Shown in pieces: positions 61,240 to 64,000 of a stretch of 64,000 nucleotides of DNA. The notes below the pieces were generated by a model. It searched no databases and was not told the DNA's origin. It was given only the letters and a program-made list of their open reading frames with translations. Every line of letters starts with the position of its first letter. Positions within the stretch are counted from its first letter, which is position 1. The position numbers were made by a program, and so were the translations under genes. The stretch comes from an uncultured Dehalococcoidia bacterium (lineage in GTDB: Bacteria > Chloroflexota > Dehalococcoidia > Lucifugimonadales > UBA3495): the NCBI GenBank assembly GCA_951812535.1, contig CATOSK010000011.1:124001-188000 (forward strand), read 5' to 3'.

Positions 61240-62561
61240 TGGAAACTGTCCTCTTCGCCCTTCTGACTTTCGTCCCGATGCTCCTGGTCCTGGTGGTGGT
61301 CCACGAGTTGGGGCATTTCTGGACTGCCAGGTTTTACGGGGTGAAGGTGCTGGAGTTCGGCGTTGGTTATCCTCCCAAGGTTTTCGGCCTTTACACCGGC
61401 CGGACGACCGTTCTCCTGGACAGTCACACGCAGCTGGCCAACGCCAATAGCCTGTCCCAATTGTCCCGCGATACTTTGGTCAAGGTGCAGTCTACCGAAG
61501 ACCTCAACGGAAACCTGGTGGCCCGGATTATCGAGGTCAGGGACCGTCAGAAGATCGAAGGTCCCCAGAACCTCCAGGAGACCGGCCACCCGGACTACCT
61601 GACCCACGAGGGACGGGTGCGGGAGGTGACCGGAAACTCCCTGGTCCTGGCCGACATGGTGTATTCCCTCAACCTCCTCCCCCTGGGCGGTTTCGTCCGG
61701 TTGGCCGGAGAGAATAACCCACAAGTGCCCCGCAGCCTGGCTAGCAAGGGCGTTGGACCGCGCGCCGTGGTCCTGGCCGCCGGCGCTTTCATGAACGCCA
61801 TCCTCCCCATCGTCCTCTTCACCGCCGTTTTCATGATCCCGCAGCAGGTGGATATCGGGAACATCCAGGTCTCAGAGGTCCAGCCTGGTTCGCCAGCTGA
61901 GGCGTCCGGAGTCCAACCAGACGACATCATTCTTCAATCCGGTGGAACCCCGGTAGAAACCCCCAACGACCTCATCCGCTCCATCTCCCGCAACCCCGGC
62001 GAGGAAATCGACTGGGTTGTGGAACGTTCCGGCCAGACCCGCACCGTGACCGTCGTTCCCAGGGCCAATCCCCCGGATGGGCAGGGACCCACCGGGATAG
62101 CCATCGACCTGGTCAACGTTCAGACCGAGACCCGGTCCAGTCCGCCATGGACTGCGGTGAACCGGGCGTTCTCCAGCACCGGCGAGATGCTGGTCCTCCT
62201 TCAGCAGGAAATCTCCGGCTGGATTACCGGAGACCGCTCGCCCCAGTTCTCCGGCCCCATCGGCATCGCCCATATCACCGGCGAGGTCAGCCGGCAGGGA
62301 GGCCTCCACGGATGGCTGGTCCTGACAGTTCTCTTGAGCATCAACCTTGCCATCCTCAACATCCTTCCCATCCCCATGCTCGACGGCGGACGCCTTCTGT
62401 TCGTCGCCATCGAGTGGGTCCGCCGCGGCAAGCGGATTCCGCCGGAACGGGAGGGCATGGTCCATCTGATCGGGTTCGTCGTCCTAATCGGCCTCATCAT
62501 CCTCATCAGCGCCAACGATGTCCATCGCCTCATCCAGGGCGTCAACCCATTGGGCGGCTGA
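61239..62561 (+). CDS. rseP: Site-2 zinc metalloprotease (RseP, M50) with an insertion in the N-terminal domain
   Basis: 440 residues. The zinc site HELGH is at 22-26 in TM1. A C-terminal NILPIPMLDGGRLLF holds the third zinc ligand. A PDZ domain lies at about 205-295 (VQPGSPAEASGVQPDDIILQSGG). Four hydrophobic stretches fit the usual four TM helices. Between GVGYPPKVFGLYTGR (about 41-56) and VYSLNLLPLGGFVRLAGE (about 141-158), where most homologues have only 10-15 residues, there is a stretch of about 80 residues (LLDSHTQLANANSLSQLSRD and onward). It cleaves anti-sigma factors or signal peptides within the membrane. The ATG overlaps the dxr stop. Confidence 0.93.
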   Translation: METVLFALLTFVPMLLVLVVVHELGHFWTARFYGVKVLEFGVGYPPKVFGLYTGRTTVLLDSHTQLANANSLSQLSRDTLVKVQSTEDLNGNLVARIIEVRDRQKIEGPQNLQETGHPDYLTHEGRVREVTGNSLVLADMVYSLNLLPLGGFVRLAGENNPQVPRSLASKGVGPRAVVLAAGAFMNAILPIVLFTAVFMIPQQVDIGNIQVSEVQPGSPAEASGVQPDDIILQSGGTPVETPNDLIRSISRNPGEEIDWVVERSGQTRTVTVVPRANPPDGQGPTGIAIDLVNVQTETRSSPPWTAVNRAFSSTGEMLVLLQQEISGWITGDRSPQFSGPIGIAHITGEVSRQGGLHGWLVLTVLLSINLAILNILPIPMLDGGRLLFVAIEWVRRGKRIPPEREGMVHLIGFVVLIGLIILISANDVHRLIQGVNPLGG

Positions 62562-62591
62562 CGCCAAACCTTAACGCCAGGGGGTAATTCC

Positions 62592-63719
62592 ATGAACAAG
62601 CGCCGGGTCACCATGCCCGTCTATGTCGGAGACGTCAAGGTCGGCGGAGGCGCCGACATCTCGGTCCAGTCCATGACCAAGACCGACACCCGCGACGTGG
62701 CGGCTACCGTCCGCCAGATCCACGAACTGGAGGAGGCCGGCTGCGAGATCATCCGCAGCGCCGTTCCCGACATGGAAGCGGCGAAGGCCATGCGGGATAT
62801 CAAGGAGCAGATCCGCATCCCCCTCATCGCCGACATCCACTTCCACTACCAGCTCGCCCTGGAGTGCGCCGACGGAGGGGTTGACTGCCTTCGCCTCAAC
62901 CCCGGCAACCTCCGCAACGAGGACCAGGTCCGCTTGGTCGTGGAAAAAGCCAAGGAGCGCAACATCCCCATCCGCATCGGAGTAAACTTCGGCAGCCTGC
63001 CCCCGGTCGGCGGCATCGGACGCACTCGCGGCTTCTCCCGGCACATGGACATGGTCAACCGCCTCCCCAAGGCCGGAGAAGCCACTGCGGGCCAGTACAG
63101 CATCGTCGACCACATGCTGGCCACCGCCCTCTGGGAGATCGGGTTCCTGGAGCGCAACGACTTCGACAATATTAAGATTTCCATGAAAGCTTTCGACGTG
63201 CCCACCACCGTCGAAGCCTACCGCCGCCTCGCTGAAATGGTGCCCTACCCCCTGCACCTCGGAATCACCGAGGCCGGCACCGTCCAGGCCGGCTCCATCC
63301 GGACCGCCGTGGGCCTCGGCGTCCTCCTCTACGAGGGTATCGGGGACACCATCCGGGTTTCCCTCAGCGGTGACTCCAAGGATGAAGTGGTGGCCGGGTA
63401 CGAAATCCTCAAGTCTCTCAACCTCCGGGACAAGGGCGTGACCCTGGTCGCGTGTCCCAGCTGCGGCCGGGCAGATGTCGACGTCGTCAAGCTGGCCAAC
63501 GAGGTAGACGCCCTGGTCAAGCAGAACAACAAGAACATCAAGGTCGCCGTCATGGGCTGCGAGGTCAACGGCCCCGGCGAGGCCAAGGACGCCGATGTCG
63601 GCATCGCTGCCGGAGCGGGACGCGCCATCATCTTCCGGAAGGGAGAGAAGGTCCGCGTCGTGCCCGAAGCGGAGATGCTCACTGCCCTGATGGAAGAGGT
63701 CGACCGCATCCCGGCATAG
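62592..63719 (+). CDS. ispG: 4-hydroxy-3-methylbut-2-en-1-yl diphosphate synthase (flavodoxin/ferredoxin)
   Basis: 375 residues. It makes HMBPP from MEcPP in the MEP pathway, using a [4Fe-4S] cluster. VGGGADISVQSMTKTDTRDVAATVRQIHELE, PLIADIHFHYQLALECADGGVDCLRLNPGN, IRIGVNFGSLP, and the cluster cysteines in LVACPSCGRADVDVV with VAVMGCEVNGPGEAKDADVGIAAG are the family marks. It is the two-domain (bacterial) form without the extra central domain of plant enzymes. The ATG at 62592 has GGGGG upstream. Last core gene in the window before the PaREP1-like gene. Confidence 0.96.
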   Translation: MNKRRVTMPVYVGDVKVGGGADISVQSMTKTDTRDVAATVRQIHELEEAGCEIIRSAVPDMEAAKAMRDIKEQIRIPLIADIHFHYQLALECADGGVDCLRLNPGNLRNEDQVRLVVEKAKERNIPIRIGVNFGSLPPVGGIGRTRGFSRHMDMVNRLPKAGEATAGQYSIVDHMLATALWEIGFLERNDFDNIKISMKAFDVPTTVEAYRRLAEMVPYPLHLGITEAGTVQAGSIRTAVGLGVLLYEGIGDTIRVSLSGDSKDEVVAGYEILKSLNLRDKGVTLVACPSCGRADVDVVKLANEVDALVKQNNKNIKVAVMGCEVNGPGEAKDADVGIAAGAGRAIIFRKGEKVRVVPEAEMLTALMEEVDRIPA

Positions 63720-63757
63720 AGACCGTCGGCCTATCACCGCCGGGGGGAGCAAGAGAT

Positions 63758-64000
63758 ATGCAGCAAACGCCAACTTACAAGGAACGAAGCAGGACTTTCC
63801 TGGTCAAGGCGCGGGAGGAACTTGCGGCCGGAGACCTGGAGCAAGCATCCGAGAAGGCTTGGGCCTCGGCTGCCTTGATGGTCAAGGCTTGGGCTGACCA
63901 GCGGGGAATTCTGCACGAGAAACACTCCCACCTCTTCAATGTCGTGCATGACTTGGCGAGACAGACCAACGACCAGCAACTGCGTCGTCTCTTCCATGTT
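63758..64000 (+). CDS. PaREP1/HEPN-like small helical protein, cut by the window end
   Basis: The first 81 residues only. YKERSRTFLVKAREELAAGDLEQASEKAWASAALMVKAWADQRGI repeats the helix pattern of the gene at 51258-51674 (QAAEKGWGAAAWMAKAVAENQG). LFNVVHDLARQTNDQQLRRLFHV continues past the window edge. The ATG at 63758 follows a GGGGGGAGC tract 13 bases upstream. It is in frame to base 64000. Function unknown; the paralogy with the 51 kb gene is clear by eye. Confidence 0.6.
   Translation, partial: MQQTPTYKERSRTFLVKAREELAAGDLEQASEKAWASAALMVKAWADQRGILHEKHSHLFNVVHDLARQTNDQQLRRLFHV

Overview
The window looks like one stretch of a high-G+C bacterial chromosome, most likely a Chloroflexota member of the Dehalococcoidia / SAR202 type. 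This assignment is an inference. It rests on five luciferase-like flavin monooxygenase paralogues, two MmgE/PrpD paralogues, large cadherin-like secreted proteins, a sat-aprBA cassette, and a standard rpsB-tsf-pyrH-frr-uppS-cdsA-dxr-rseP-ispG cluster. No marker gene here fixes the taxonomy. I found no rRNA, tRNA or CRISPR array.

Layout. 0-4 kb (leftward): a HAD hydrolase, a small desulforedoxin-like protein, an oligopeptide-binding lipoprotein and thioredoxin reductase. The first three are broken by single-base indels, mostly in short G or C runs, which look like sequencing errors. 4-11.6 kb (rightward): a long Rel/SpoT (p)ppGpp enzyme, RidA, an orphan HicB-like protein, acetyl-CoA synthetase, a low-G+C orphan restriction-type endonuclease-like gene and a flavin monooxygenase. 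12-26 kb: a cell-surface locus with a 1751-residue cadherin/Ig/Calx-beta protein that ends in a proline-rich stalk and membrane anchor, a 1449-residue cadherin-like protein with a dockerin-like C-terminus, a 904-residue IPT/TIG-type protein, and a collagen-like membrane protein with 26 uninterrupted Gly-X-Y triplets.

26-40 kb: an accessory region of oxidoreductases and hydrolases (three LLM flavoproteins, a DAO-type oxidase, SMP-30, a PuuE-type deacetylase, two alpha/beta hydrolases, MmgE/PrpD). It is separated by repeat-rich gaps. These hold a six-copy 89-bp tandem array, three short inverted-repeat elements with matching ends, and the decayed 3' end of an IS5-family transposase whose flank carries the same end sequence. 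The short elements therefore look like non-autonomous relatives of that IS.

40-55 kb: a cupin, a second RidA, a low-G+C P-loop kinase + Nudix pair, NAD synthetase, then ATP sulfurylase and both adenylylsulfate reductase subunits (AMP-dependent sulfite/sulfate interconversion), an MFS exporter, and a rightward catabolic group (3-hydroxyisobutyrate dehydrogenase-like, a small PaREP1/HEPN-like protein, an uncharacterised DGLPVVPP-family protein, an LLM monooxygenase and a second MmgE/PrpD). 55.5-63.7 kb: the compact housekeeping operon for translation (S2, EF-Ts, RRF), UMP kinase, lipid and cell-wall precursors (UppS, CdsA), the MEP pathway (Dxr, IspG) and the site-2 protease RseP, preceded by a good sigma-70-type promoter. 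The window ends inside a second PaREP1/HEPN-like gene.

As a whole, the segment combines core growth functions with a large outer-surface investment and a catabolic, sulfur-oxidising accessory gene set, and short mobile repeats have colonised the gaps between the accessory genes.
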